Shown: positions 35,623-44,682, counted from the first letter of the stretch. The stretch is 64,000 nucleotides of DNA from Aliivibrio_A kagoshimensis (GCF_050337105.1 NZ_JAKJSQ010000005.1:124001-188000), one strand, 5' to 3'. The notes: generated from the sequence alone by a model not told the origin. A program made the numbers and translations.

Positions 35623-35759
35623 ACACTCCACCGCTACCTCCCTGTTTCTTCTATCACTTTCTGAGTCAATTAGTAGACTTTCTCACCAATCCTGACCACA
35701 CTCATTACTCAATGATTTCATTTCTTTATTAATTTCTATCTAATCTAGAGGAGTTACCA

Positions 35760-36287
35760 ATGAGTTTGAATGATGTTCCGGCAGGAAAGGATCTTCCTAA
35801 TGATATTTATGTGGTGATAGAGATCCCCGCTAATGCCGATCCCATTAAATATGAAGTGGATAAAGAGAGTGGTGCTATTTTTGTCGACCGCTTTATGTCA
35901 GCTCCTATGTTCTATCCGTGCAATTATGGCTACATTAACCACACCTTATCGTTAGATGGTGACCCAGTAGATGTTTTGGTTCCCACTCCCTACCCACTGC
36001 TGCCAGGCGCTGTTATTCGCTGCCGACCTGTAGCAGTATTAAAGATGACAGACGAATCAGGGGAAGATGCGAAAATCCTTGCCGTGCCGCACAACAAACT
36101 CAGTAAAGAGTATGACCACATTAATGATTTAGCCGATCTCTCTGAGCAACTGAAAGGGCAAATAACGCAGTTTTTTACCCATTACAAAAACTTAGAAGCC
36201 GGTAAATGGGTAAAAGTTGATGGTTGGGACAACGCACAAGCGGCTCGGGATGAGATCACCTCTTCCTTTGAGCGTGCTCACTCTTAA
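35760..36287 (+). CDS. ppa: Inorganic pyrophosphatase
   Basis: Hydrolyses pyrophosphate to phosphate, pulling many biosynthetic reactions. It has 175 residues, family I. Motifs: IEIPANADPIKYEVDKESG (substrate Lys/Glu), YPCNYGYI, and DGDPVDVLV with the metal-binding aspartates (about 66-74). AGAGGAG lies upstream of the ATG. Its stop codon overlaps the tamB stop on the opposite strand, leaving no room for a terminator. Confidence 0.98.
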   Translation: MSLNDVPAGKDLPNDIYVVIEIPANADPIKYEVDKESGAIFVDRFMSAPMFYPCNYGYINHTLSLDGDPVDVLVPTPYPLLPGAVIRCRPVAVLKMTDESGEDAKILAVPHNKLSKEYDHINDLADLSEQLKGQITQFFTHYKNLEAGKWVKVDGWDNAQAARDEITSSFERAHS

Positions 36288-39200
36288 TTAAACTCAAACT
36301 GATAGAGCAGATCTACCGCGCTGTCTAATCCTGAAATCGCCTCAAGGTACAATCCTGTAAGTAGGCGATAACGCACAGTAAATTCCCCCATAGAATCGAA
36401 GATACCAACACCATATTTAACCTGAAGATCTGAGGTAAGGTAACCACTTACTGTGACTTGTGAATCATCACCTGAACCAGCAGTATCGAGCGCCAAATCT
36501 TGAACACCAAACGCCTCACCGATCTCACCGACTACCTTGCCACTCTTTGCTAAGCTTAAGCCAATTAGCGCACTCGTCATCGCACCACCACCCGCTTCTC
36601 CACCAATATCTTGCCCCCTCAATAGATAAGAGAGTGCGTTTGCCTGAGGCATTGATGGCTCAGAGAAAATATCGACTTTAGGTTCATCAGCCGCTCCATT
36701 GACTCGAATTCCAGCAATTACATCATCTTGAGTATTATCGGGATTCCTGATGGCTTCTATCGCAACATATGGTTGATCTGCCGGTCCATTAAACAGTATG
36801 GTTCCTTTATTGATCACTAAATCTTGGCCAAAGGAGCGATAGGTGCCCTTTTCAATATTAATCTCACCGCTAATAAATGGCCCTTTGTCTTGTTGGCTCA
36901 CATTAAGGTTACCGATTAAATCTCCCTCTAACCCAAAAGTAGCGATTTGAACGTCATCTCCAATCAAAATATTAATATCGGTTTTGACCTGCATAGGGAA
37001 GGGCTCACCCGTTTGAAGGGGCTGCAAATCAGCATTTAATATCACCTCATCTTTTGATGGACTGACCGCACTCTCTGGTAAGTTTTCAACCACAATCCGC
37101 CCCCAAGGGATCACGACTTTCCCATTTATTTCTGCTAATTTTGGGGTGACTGATAAGGTAAGATCCGGCTGTACTTTCAGCTTAACTTCAGGCGGTAAAT
37201 TCACCTGTAACTCATCACCTGATACCTTAACGCCAACGCGCCAAGCGGCTAAATCAACCCAATCAGCATCGCCGATTACCTTGAGGTCTCCATCAGGAGT
37301 ACTGATAGCTGACTGTAGTGCAGCGCCATAACCTGAAAAGTCCAATTGAATCTCACCATTATTAATATCAATCGGTGAGACCCCGCCTTTCATTTCGATG
37401 TTATCAATACTCAATCCCCCATATAGCTTAGGTTGAGCTAGGGGGCCGTTTATTTTTACATTCGAATTCATTACTGCATTTAAGGTACTGTATTCCCCTA
37501 AAAAAGGTTGTAACTGCGCCAAAGAAATCGCATCAATACTTAACGTACCGTCAATAGATTTGTTCTTTTGATCTACGGGAGAGATGAGAGCATCTCCCGT
37601 TATTTGGCCATTATCGGTAAGATCGATTAACCAGTCTATATTGAGCTTATCCTGCTTTATCTCTGCATTCAGTGAAATAGCATTCCAACCGAGACTCAGC
37701 ACCTCATCCATATCTTGCTGTAACACACCGGAAGGAATGTCAACTTTCGCTTTTAATTGTGGCGAACGATCAGGCGCCCATTTCGCCCACACCGTCGCAT
37801 TCAGCTCTGCATCAATGCTGGTGTTTACGGGCATAAAGGGTTTCAGTGTATTAAACATAAAATGTTGGACACTGACGGACGCCTCCCCTCTCTCTCCTAC
37901 TTGCAGATCTCTATCTAAGCAGATGGCACTCTTACCTTGTCCCCAGCAGTGTGCCCCCACCATCATTGAATGGTTAGTAAGATTATAGTTCAGTTTCGCC
38001 GCTCGATTTAAGATCCAATCCCCCAGCTCAGTGCTAATGTCAGCTCGGCTTAGTTCCCCTTGCCAACCCGTTTTACGGTTGAAATCACCTTTGAGCAACA
38101 AGCCTAATGTGAGAAGTTCAGAGTCCGCGGTTATCGTCAACTGATGCGATTCTTCACTGCCTTGCAACCCCATAGTTAACGCGTTGAGACGTTTTTGTTG
38201 ATACAAGCCACCTTTTGCGACGACATCAATATCACCACTAAAACGTGGCAGAGGCGATACTCCTCCTTTTACCGTCAACTGCTCTAACTTTGCTTCGTTC
38301 TGCCAATTTAAGCTCATGACTGACAGATCTAGATTAATATCAGGAGTCTCCAGCAGACCAGATAGACTGATCTCACCAACTGCTTGGCCTTGTAATTCAG
38401 GTACCGAGGCGGATAGTTCAGGAATATCAATATCAACGTTCATTGCCCAAACATGATCTAACTGCCCAGTTACCTGAATCGAGTTGCTGCCATGTTTTAA
38501 GACTAAATCATCCAGTTTAATCTGCAGATCCCCCAGACCGGATTCATCGCTAGCCATTAATGACCCATGAAGGTCTAATGGATATTCACGAATTACCCCT
38601 TGGATATCCAACAACGGAACCGTCACCTTCCATCCGCCTTGCTGCGTTAATGAACCTTGGGTCGTGATACCGCCATTTAACACACCTTCGACTTCTGGCC
38701 ATTGCAGGCCTGGTTTAATGGTTGATAACGTCAGATCAGATTGCCAGTTGAGGGGTTGCTGCCAATTAACCATCACCTGACCCGCTATCTCACCGCCTAA
38801 GGTTTTAACAACAACGTCAGATATTGAGATCTGTTTTAGATCGCCCTTTGCTTGTGCATCTAACGTTATATCAGGGAGCTCAGTGCCTTGAAGATCCCCT
38901 TGCAGAGATAGTTGGTACCCTTCTAAGTCTCCTTTAGTAGAGAGCTTAGAGAGCTGTATCTGATAATCAGGTGTCGAGTTCAACGGCCAGCGAAGATCAC
39001 CATCATGCAGGATCAGCTCAAATGGTAACCTTGGTTGCAGTGGTTGAACGCTTCCTTCAAGTGTCGCTTTTAACATACCATCGAGCTGAGCTGAGAGTTC
39101 CAGTTCGGCTACGCTCTTAGTGGCATGTAATTGAAGCGTATGTCCTTTCAGTTCACTCTCTTTTAGGGTTATCACCCCTTGTAAATCTAAAGGATAATCC

Positions 39201-40036
39201 CCCATCAAAGCGATTTGACTGTTTAGCTCCACACTTAACTGCGGCATATCAAGAGTAAGATCGCTAACCGATACCTGATGCTCTTTCGCCTTTGCACTGA
39301 ACGCTAAGCTGTTGACGATAATTGGCTCATGCTGTTGTAAGGTAAAGTCTTGCAGTTTCAAAGAGGCGAGATCCACTTCAAGCGGTATTAACACCTCTGG
39401 CAGCTCAATGACAGAAGGTGAGGCATCTGCCACAGGAGCCGGTTCGTCAACACTCTTTTGCTCTGCAAGCTGCACAATCACACTCTGCCATGTTACTGGC
39501 GAGATCATTAATCGATGGCCGCTCATGGTTAAACCTGTCGAAAAGCGCTGCCAACTTACTTGATTACCCAAAATATTAAGCGCTATATCATTGAGTACTA
39601 TTTGATTAACTTCCACCGGTATTGGCGACTCTACCTTCCTTAACGGTTCACTTTCTGTGGTGGCCTGATTAGAAGATGAAGAGATAGGTAAAGTCGGCAT
39701 TGAAAAGACAACACCTTCGAGTTCAACCGCTTCAATGCATATTTCTGGATTCAAAAGACAAGATGGCATAATTGCTAAACGAAGCCGTTTAATGGCGATA
39801 TCGATCGTATCACCATCAGAAAAAGAGAGACCTGTGAGCGTAAAATCAGAAAGCAAAGCACCGGAGTTCTCCTCTATCTGTAATTCAGGTAGTGCTTTTT
39901 GAGCCCCCCATAACAGAGCGTTTAACCCCAAGTTAGTCCACAGCAGCGTGGATAACAGGAACATCAATACCACCAGCATAGCAACAACGGCTATACCGCA
40001 CCTAACACCCCATTTGTTAACTGTTTTTAGGATCAT
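36284..40036 (-). CDS. tamB: Translocation and assembly module subunit TamB
   Basis: Very large inner-membrane-anchored AsmA-like protein that spans the periplasm, implicated with TamA in outer-membrane protein assembly and in phospholipid transport. It has 1,250 residues, usual for the family. The N-terminal signal anchor is about 15-38. There follows a long array of beta-strand repeats forming a hydrophobic groove, and the conserved C-terminal TamB domain (about 900-1250) ends in aromatic YQFEFN. The ATG overlaps the tamA stop by four bases, giving the fixed tamAB pair. Its end overlaps convergent ppa. Confidence 0.96.
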   Translation of the reverse strand: MILKTVNKWGVRCGIAVVAMLVVLMFLLSTLLWTNLGLNALLWGAQKALPELQIEENSGALLSDFTLTGLSFSDGDTIDIAIKRLRLAIMPSCLLNPEICIEAVELEGVVFSMPTLPISSSSNQATTESEPLRKVESPIPVEVNQIVLNDIALNILGNQVSWQRFSTGLTMSGHRLMISPVTWQSVIVQLAEQKSVDEPAPVADASPSVIELPEVLIPLEVDLASLKLQDFTLQQHEPIIVNSLAFSAKAKEHQVSVSDLTLDMPQLSVELNSQIALMGDYPLDLQGVITLKESELKGHTLQLHATKSVAELELSAQLDGMLKATLEGSVQPLQPRLPFELILHDGDLRWPLNSTPDYQIQLSKLSTKGDLEGYQLSLQGDLQGTELPDITLDAQAKGDLKQISISDVVVKTLGGEIAGQVMVNWQQPLNWQSDLTLSTIKPGLQWPEVEGVLNGGITTQGSLTQQGGWKVTVPLLDIQGVIREYPLDLHGSLMASDESGLGDLQIKLDDLVLKHGSNSIQVTGQLDHVWAMNVDIDIPELSASVPELQGQAVGEISLSGLLETPDINLDLSVMSLNWQNEAKLEQLTVKGGVSPLPRFSGDIDVVAKGGLYQQKRLNALTMGLQGSEESHQLTITADSELLTLGLLLKGDFNRKTGWQGELSRADISTELGDWILNRAAKLNYNLTNHSMMVGAHCWGQGKSAICLDRDLQVGERGEASVSVQHFMFNTLKPFMPVNTSIDAELNATVWAKWAPDRSPQLKAKVDIPSGVLQQDMDEVLSLGWNAISLNAEIKQDKLNIDWLIDLTDNGQITGDALISPVDQKNKSIDGTLSIDAISLAQLQPFLGEYSTLNAVMNSNVKINGPLAQPKLYGGLSIDNIEMKGGVSPIDINNGEIQLDFSGYGAALQSAISTPDGDLKVIGDADWVDLAAWRVGVKVSGDELQVNLPPEVKLKVQPDLTLSVTPKLAEINGKVVIPWGRIVVENLPESAVSPSKDEVILNADLQPLQTGEPFPMQVKTDINILIGDDVQIATFGLEGDLIGNLNVSQQDKGPFISGEINIEKGTYRSFGQDLVINKGTILFNGPADQPYVAIEAIRNPDNTQDDVIAGIRVNGAADEPKVDIFSEPSMPQANALSYLLRGQDIGGEAGGGAMTSALIGLSLAKSGKVVGEIGEAFGVQDLALDTAGSGDDSQVTVSGYLTSDLQVKYGVGIFDSMGEFTVRYRLLTGLYLEAISGLDSAVDLLYQFEFN

Positions 40037-41754
40037 ATTTCAGGCCCTAACGAGAAGTGAATATGAAACTCTTCACCTTGAGGTTGTTCCAATCCCCAAG
40101 CAAAGTCTAAACTAACGGGACCCACAGGTGATCCCCAACGAATACCAGCGCCGACACCCGTTTTCCACTGCGGAACAGAGGCCCACGCATCACCATAATC
40201 GACGAATGTCGCTAACCACCAATTCCCTACCACCCGATATTGATACTCAAGGCTTGAGGTTGCCATATATTGGCCCCCTGTTAAGAAACCGTCACTGTCT
40301 TTCGGCGAGATCTCTTCATAACCATAACCTCTTAAACTGTTATCTCCTCCAGCAAAAAATCGAATCGATGGTGGCAGACTGTCGAACTCATCAGTATAGA
40401 TAGCGCCAACGTCAGCACCGAATAGTCCCCTATGGTTCTGACCAAGACTTCGGATCCAAGTCGTATGAGCTTGCACACGAACCAAGCGTGCATCAGAAGA
40501 TAGTGCCGGATCAGTGCCTTCAAAAGTGATCGACTTTCTGTCGCCCCACATTGGCATCATCCCACCGCGACTTCGAGTCTTTGACAATGTAATACCCGGC
40601 AACACCAGCCATGAAGAGCCATCCTGTTTCCCTTGCGTAAACTCTTCATATAAAAGTCGTGTAAACAGGGTTCTATGCCAACCAGAGTCCAACACCCAGT
40701 GCCTCTCAAAGGCCAAGTTCGACTCTAAGCTGTCCGTGTCTCGATCATCAATATTTTTCATTCCGTACTGCACAATATAGTAATCACGCAATACGTTTTC
40801 TAATGGGATTTTATACGCAGCGGTCACTGTTTGTTCGGGATTGGAGATGGACAAACTGGTCTTTAAACTGTGTCCATAACTGTTTAGCCACGGTTTCTTC
40901 CAGTTGATTTTTCCTCTGATGCCAACGTCCGTTGAATACCCAATACCGGTTTCAAGAAGGTTTTTAGTTTGAGGGCTCAAATGCACCTGCATCGGCAGCT
41001 CACCGCTCTGACTGACATTGTTAATATCTGGCTCCACCAATACTGATGAAAACCACTCAGTGTTAGAGAGGGATTGATTAAACTCTCCCACTTTACTGGC
41101 TAAATAAGGATCGCCACTTTGATAAGGGATTATAGATTGCACTCTGTAATCTTCAATTTGAGAGCCATCAATGAAGGTTTTTCCAAAAAAGTATCGATCT
41201 CCACTGTCATAGTGCAGATGCACAAAAGCTTGCTTTCTCTCTGGAGAGACCTCTAAACGAGTAACGCTAAAGTCACCGTCAAAGTACCCTTTTCTTAACG
41301 CTAAGTTTCGTAGTCTTGTTTTTAGAGCGTCGTAGTTTCCGTGATTTAACACCGCTCCTAGGTTCAAACCTGAATTAGCAACCGCTGCAATAAATTCTGG
41401 ATCAAATTTCGCCTCTCCGTCAATAATAATATCGCTATCATAAATGGACACAGGCTCACCTGGAATAACATTAACAACCAATAGTCGACTTCCCTGCTCA
41501 CCACTTACATTGAAGGTAATCACAGGATCATAAAAACCTAACGCTTTTAGCGCCTCTTTAATACTGGTTTCTACTCTAGATTGAAAACGTAATGAGACCG
41601 AGTACTCGTCCTCGGGAATGGCCGATAAATAGGCTTCGACATTCTCCTCTAGATCACCATCTAGTCCCTCTACACTCATTTCAGTCTCAGCCTGAAGGGT
41701 AAAGGAGAAGGTTGCCATCAGCAGTACAGCGAATAGCTTAATCTGTTTCATCAT
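40033..41754 (-). CDS. tamA: Translocation and assembly module outer-membrane protein TamA
   Basis: Omp85-family outer-membrane barrel that works with TamB. It has 573 residues with a signal peptide (MMKQIKLFAVLLMATFSFTLQA). Three POTRA domains (about 25-265) are followed by a 16-stranded barrel. The Omp85 signature FFAGGDNSLRGYGYEEISP (about 455-475) is followed by VSLDFAWG near the end. The TCGAAA... start region is divergent from msrA, 190 bases away, as in E. coli. Confidence 0.96.
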   Translation of the reverse strand: MMKQIKLFAVLLMATFSFTLQAETEMSVEGLDGDLEENVEAYLSAIPEDEYSVSLRFQSRVETSIKEALKALGFYDPVITFNVSGEQGSRLLVVNVIPGEPVSIYDSDIIIDGEAKFDPEFIAAVANSGLNLGAVLNHGNYDALKTRLRNLALRKGYFDGDFSVTRLEVSPERKQAFVHLHYDSGDRYFFGKTFIDGSQIEDYRVQSIIPYQSGDPYLASKVGEFNQSLSNTEWFSSVLVEPDINNVSQSGELPMQVHLSPQTKNLLETGIGYSTDVGIRGKINWKKPWLNSYGHSLKTSLSISNPEQTVTAAYKIPLENVLRDYYIVQYGMKNIDDRDTDSLESNLAFERHWVLDSGWHRTLFTRLLYEEFTQGKQDGSSWLVLPGITLSKTRSRGGMMPMWGDRKSITFEGTDPALSSDARLVRVQAHTTWIRSLGQNHRGLFGADVGAIYTDEFDSLPPSIRFFAGGDNSLRGYGYEEISPKDSDGFLTGGQYMATSSLEYQYRVVGNWWLATFVDYGDAWASVPQWKTGVGAGIRWGSPVGPVSLDFAWGLEQPQGEEFHIHFSLGPEI

Positions 41755-41944
41755 TTTCGATTACAAGCCACTATTTAATGAGAGATATCCAATAACGATA
41801 TCGAAACGATACAACTTACACAAACTAGCAGAAATGATTGCTTTCCTAAAGAGCAACATACTAATATGACTAGAAATGAAGAGAAACCATCATCCATTGC
41901 GCAACGCCGACAATGCCACTTAATACTCCATTCAAGGACTCAAC

Positions 41945-42583
41945 ATGACGCAGATGAAACTACAGATGGTTACCGCTCAAAGTGCCCTCCCGGGTAATCA
42001 GCAACAGATCACACCGCAGCAGATGCACTTTGTACATAAGGTATCCATGCTGCCACCCGCTCCCAAAGGACATCAATCCGTTCTGTTAGGCATGGGATGT
42101 TTCTGGGGAGCAGAGCGTTTTTTATGGCAGATAGAAGGTATCTATTGCACCTCAGTCGGTTACAGCGGTGGCTTTACCGTTAATCCAACGTATGAACAGG
42201 TGTGTAGTGGCCAGACAGGCCATAGTGAAGTGGTTAATGTCACTTATGACCCAGCAATCACCTCATTTGAAGTTCTATTGGTTCATTTTTGGCAAAATCA
42301 TATTCCGACCCAAGGTATGCGACAAGGCAATGACCTAGGCACTCAATATCGTTCTGCTATCTACTGCAACACTCAACAACAGGTCGATATCGCGGTAGAG
42401 AGCCGCCATCAGTATCAAGCTGCACTTACTCATTCAGAAGAGCAACACGATGAGATTACCACTGAGATATCATTGGCTGGTCCTTATTATTTTGCTGAAG
42501 AGTACCATCAGCAATATCTAGCTAAAAATCCTCAGGGTTATTGTGGTTTAGGTGGAAGTGGGGTCTGCTTCCCCGCTGAGTAA
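41945..42583 (+). CDS. msrA: Peptide methionine sulfoxide reductase MsrA
   Basis: Reduces methionine-S-sulfoxide in proteins. It has 212 residues, identical in length to E. coli MsrA. The catalytic Cys is in LGMGCFWGAERFLW (about 53-66). Resolving Cys lie at the C-terminus in GYCGLGGSGVCFP. The N-terminal extension of about 45 residues is the long form typical of enterobacteria and vibrios. Confidence 0.97.
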   Translation: MTQMKLQMVTAQSALPGNQQQITPQQMHFVHKVSMLPPAPKGHQSVLLGMGCFWGAERFLWQIEGIYCTSVGYSGGFTVNPTYEQVCSGQTGHSEVVNVTYDPAITSFEVLLVHFWQNHIPTQGMRQGNDLGTQYRSAIYCNTQQQVDIAVESRHQYQAALTHSEEQHDEITTEISLAGPYYFAEEYHQQYLAKNPQGYCGLGGSGVCFPAE

Positions 42584-42599
42584 ATACCCTCAATAAAAA

Positions 42600-42621
42600 A
42601 GAGAGGCCATTAAGCCTCTCT
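42600..42621. terminator. Bidirectional terminator after msrA
   Basis: Stem AGAGAGGC, six-base loop, GCCTCTCT. A run of six T follows on the minus strand and a weaker T-rich tail on the plus strand, so it can end both msrA and the small convergent gene. Confidence 0.85.
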
Positions 42622-42652
42622 CTTATCAATCAATTATTAATACCTTTGCTGG

Positions 42653-42862
42653 CTAAGCGGGCATTGCCGCTAAAGCATCAATTTGTAGATTCACCTCTTT
42701 CATTACCAGTAGTTTTAACTTGCTATTCCGGCTAGGTAGCAGCAACTTTCCCTTATCAAATTCGAAAACGCCAACTCCTTTGATGTAGATTCGTCCTCGG
42801 AAGAGTGTTTTCACGAATCTTGCTACTTGCATTGGTCGATAACTTTTAAAAATCCGTAACAT
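42653..42862 (-). CDS. Small basic conserved-looking hypothetical protein
   Basis: 69 residues, strongly basic in the first half (MLRIFKSYRPMQVARFVKTL), then a beta-like stretch (GRIYIKGVGVFEFDKGKLLL) and a hydrophobic/acidic tail. I do not recognise the family. Support for a real gene: TGAGGT eight bases before the ATG, a bidirectional terminator 30 bases after the stop, and a 21-bp palindrome in its upstream region. The fold suggests a small nucleic-acid-binding or regulatory protein, but this is only a guess from charge. Confidence 0.72.
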   Translation of the reverse strand: MLRIFKSYRPMQVARFVKTLFRGRIYIKGVGVFEFDKGKLLLPSRNSKLKLLVMKEVNLQIDALAAMPA

Positions 42863-42901
42863 GGTGATACCTCATTAACGCTAAGGTTTATTATTATTCT
42901 T

Positions 42902-42922
42902 TGATGACAAAATGTGTCATCA
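42902..42922. promoter_or_regulatory. Palindromic candidate operator upstream of the 69-residue gene
   Basis: Arms TGATGACA and TGTCATCA around AAATG, perfect over eight base pairs, 40 bases upstream of the ATG at 42862. No T run follows, so it is not a terminator. The regulator is unknown. Confidence 0.45.
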
Positions 42923-43095
42923 CGATCACTATAGTAATTATAATCGATTTATCAATAAGCACTAAAAACAACAAATCTATAAAAATTTGATAACATTATA
43001 TTGTTGNGCGAATTTTATCGCAAAACAGAGGCTGTTTTTTGTGATCAACCAATAAAACAATAACAAATACCAAAATAAATCAATTGGATAAAAAT

Positions 43096-43647
43096 ATGAC
43101 TATCAAAACCCTTTGCATACTCCTTCTTTCTATACTTCCAGTAACAACATGGGCAAGTAACCTCACTATCGGCGAAAATGTGCCACCTGTTGAAGTGCAA
43201 TCTCATGGTGAACTCATCATTCAAGATAGCGAAATCATCTATCAAGAGTGGCAATCATCTATGATGCTCGGCAAAGTTCGAGTCATCCAAGCAATCGCTG
43301 GACGAAGCAGTGCAAAAAAAATGAATGCTCCTTTAATGACCGCAATAACCGCTAAAAAGTTCCCAATAACTGACTATCAAACCACAACTATCATAAATCA
43401 AGATGATGCCATTTGGGGAACAGGGGGATTTGTCCTCTCAAAAGCAGAAGACAGCAAGCTGGAGTTTTCGTGGTCTTCATTGATTGTTGATGAAGATGGC
43501 GTAGTTGCACAATCTTGGCAATTGGAATCAGATAGTTCAGCGATCATCGTTCAAGATAAAAATGGAAATATTCTATTTTTCAAACAGGGGTCACTTAATG
43601 ATGACGAGATAGCGAAGGTTTTGACACTGATTGAACAAGCCATTTAA
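43096..43647 (+). CDS. ytfJ: YtfJ-family periplasmic protein
   Basis: 183 residues from the ATG at 43096; a TTG four codons earlier is possible but would spoil the signal peptide (MTIKTLCILLLSILPVTTWA). The mature part has NLTIGENVPPVEVQSHGELI at its start and a thioredoxin-like layout (GKVRVIQAIAGRSSAKKMNA), but the CxxC position is replaced, so classic redox catalysis is unlikely. The family role is not known. It lies just before the zinc locus; the 99-base gap contains the Zur-like operator that belongs to the next gene. Confidence 0.88.
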   Translation: MTIKTLCILLLSILPVTTWASNLTIGENVPPVEVQSHGELIIQDSEIIYQEWQSSMMLGKVRVIQAIAGRSSAKKMNAPLMTAITAKKFPITDYQTTTIINQDDAIWGTGGFVLSKAEDSKLEFSWSSLIVDEDGVVAQSWQLESDSSAIIVQDKNGNILFFKQGSLNDDEIAKVLTLIEQAI

Positions 43648-43684
43648 TCTGACTGTCACCTTGTTAGTTTACCCTCTATTTTAC

Positions 43685-43722
43685 TTGCACTATTCATGTG
43701 ATGTTATATTATCACATGAATA
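43685..43722 (+). promoter_or_regulatory. Zur-like operator overlapping the zinc-locus promoter
   Basis: TGTTATATTATCACA (43702-43716) matches the gammaproteobacterial Zur core TGTTATA-N-TATAACA with one mismatch. It is embedded in a larger perfect inverted repeat with 12-bp arms, TATTCATGTGAT (43691-43702) and ATCACATGAATA (43711-43722). A promoter TTGCAC (43685-43690) / TATTAT (43707-43712), 16-bp spacing, runs through it. A bound repressor would block RNA polymerase. It is 24 bases before the first gene of the locus. Confidence 0.75.
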
Positions 43723-43746
43723 GTTAATCCCACTTTAAAAGACAGT

Positions 43747-44031
43747 ATGTTAAGACGAGAACAACCAAACAGATGGCCAGCATGGGGATTAGTCGTACTA
43801 ATTCTCCTTCTTAGTCATACGGTTATTTCTCACCAATATGATCTCGATACGTCTAATCATACTGAGCACAACTGCTCTTTGTTTCATGCAGCAACTCACG
43901 CGCTAACTCAGCACATTGACCATTTTGAACTCCCCAGCTATCAATCTATTTTAACTTCAGCCCCACGTTTTCATACCATCGTGATTGAATCTATTTCAAG
44001 TAATGCCCGCTCACCACCAAATAGGTTTTAA
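43747..44031 (+). CDS. Small His-containing membrane-anchored protein of the zinc locus (DUF2607-like)
   Basis: 94 residues. One hydrophobic N-terminal segment (AWGLVVLILLLSHTVISH, about 12-29) could anchor it or serve as an uncleaved signal. The exported part is short and rich in His and Cys (HTEHNCSLFHAATHALTQHIDHFE). I associate it with the DUF2607 family seen next to zrg-type genes in vibrios, from memory and with moderate certainty. As the first gene after the Zur-like operator it is probably expressed under zinc limitation. A metal-handling role is inferred from the His cluster. Confidence 0.78.
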   Translation: MLRREQPNRWPAWGLVVLILLLSHTVISHQYDLDTSNHTEHNCSLFHAATHALTQHIDHFELPSYQSILTSAPRFHTIVIESISSNARSPPNRF

Positions 44032-44081
44032 ATTTATTACTACACCCTTAAAATTTATTACTTACACAATTTGGAGAAGGT

Positions 44082-44682
44082 ATGTCTGCCTATTTTCGAT
44101 TAACAAATGCTGCTATTTTAGCGGCGGGAATGACCGTAACATTTTCATCATTTGCTGATCATCATCAACAAGAATTTATCCAACATCAAGCGCATCAACA
44201 CGGTATCGTAGCCATTAATATTGCACAAGATGACCATGACTTATTGTTAGAAGTTACTGCGCCTGGCTCTGATGTTGTTGGCTTTGAGCATCCACCAGAG
44301 ACGGAACAACAGAAATCCCAACTAGAAACAGCGATTCGTATCTTAAAGCAGCCCGAAAGTGTCTTTATCCTCCCTAAGTCAGGGGCTTGTACCGTTGAAC
44401 ATGTTTCTGTCACGCATACACTAAACGAGCACCACTCTGACGAAGAACACGAAGAACATCATGATGAGCATGAACATACCGAACATGCCGAACATGCCGA
44501 ACATGCCGAACATGCCGAACATGCCGAACATGCCGAACATGCCGAACATGCCGAACATGCCGAACACTCAATGGTTTACTCTTTTCCCTAATAGCCAGAA
44601 AGCGGATGTCCATCTCTTAACTGACCATGGACAAGTCGCCACATCTCTGGATAAACAGCATTCACGCATTAACTTCGAATGA
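44082..44682 (+). pseudogene. zrgA: ZrgA-type zinc-uptake protein (DUF2796), disrupted by frame change and internal deletion
   Basis: The N-terminal part is intact: signal peptide (about 1-25), then the DUF2796 hallmarks HQHGIVAINIA, GFEHPPETEQQKSQLETAI and SGACTVEHV, then an acidic His-rich tail. The open frame stops at 44591 after nine HAE repeats, with an aberrant end HSMVYSFP. The true C-terminal segment (TQWFTLFPNSQKADVHLL and beyond) is in the next frame and ends at a TGA at 44680-44682. In complete family members about 20 residues with a conserved Cys lie between the His-rich part and this segment; no frame here encodes them. So there is a deletion as well as a frame change. A draft-assembly collapse at the repeat is an equally serious explanation. 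A truncated product of 169 residues could still bind zinc. The ribosome binding site is GGAGAAGG. Confidence 0.75.
44484..44564 (+). repeat. zrgA: Nine perfect tandem copies of a 9-bp unit (His-Ala-Glu)
   Basis: CATGCCGAA repeated nine times without a mismatch, preceded by a degenerate unit (His-Thr-Glu, 44475-44483). The unit is a multiple of three, so copy-number change keeps the frame. All six frames are open through it, which creates spurious reading frames on both strands. Confidence 0.97.

Noticed and set aside
43691..43722. The large inverted repeat considered as a CRP or terminator element
   Set aside because: TGTGA and TCACA are ten bases apart instead of six, and no T run follows. 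The Zur-like core explains it better.
44484..44564. Tandem repeats considered as a CRISPR-like array
   Set aside because: Units are 9 bp, contiguous and lack spacers; they encode a His-rich protein tail.
44410..44613. Minus-strand frame with Arg-His-Val repeats
   Set aside because: Also a by-product of the 9-bp array; no ribosome binding site and no family resemblance.
44461..44682. Plus-strand frame rich in Asn-Met-Pro repeats through the 9-bp array
   Set aside because: A frame shadow of the His-Ala-Glu repeat. Only its last part (from about 44563) is meaningful, as the displaced C-terminus of zrgA.
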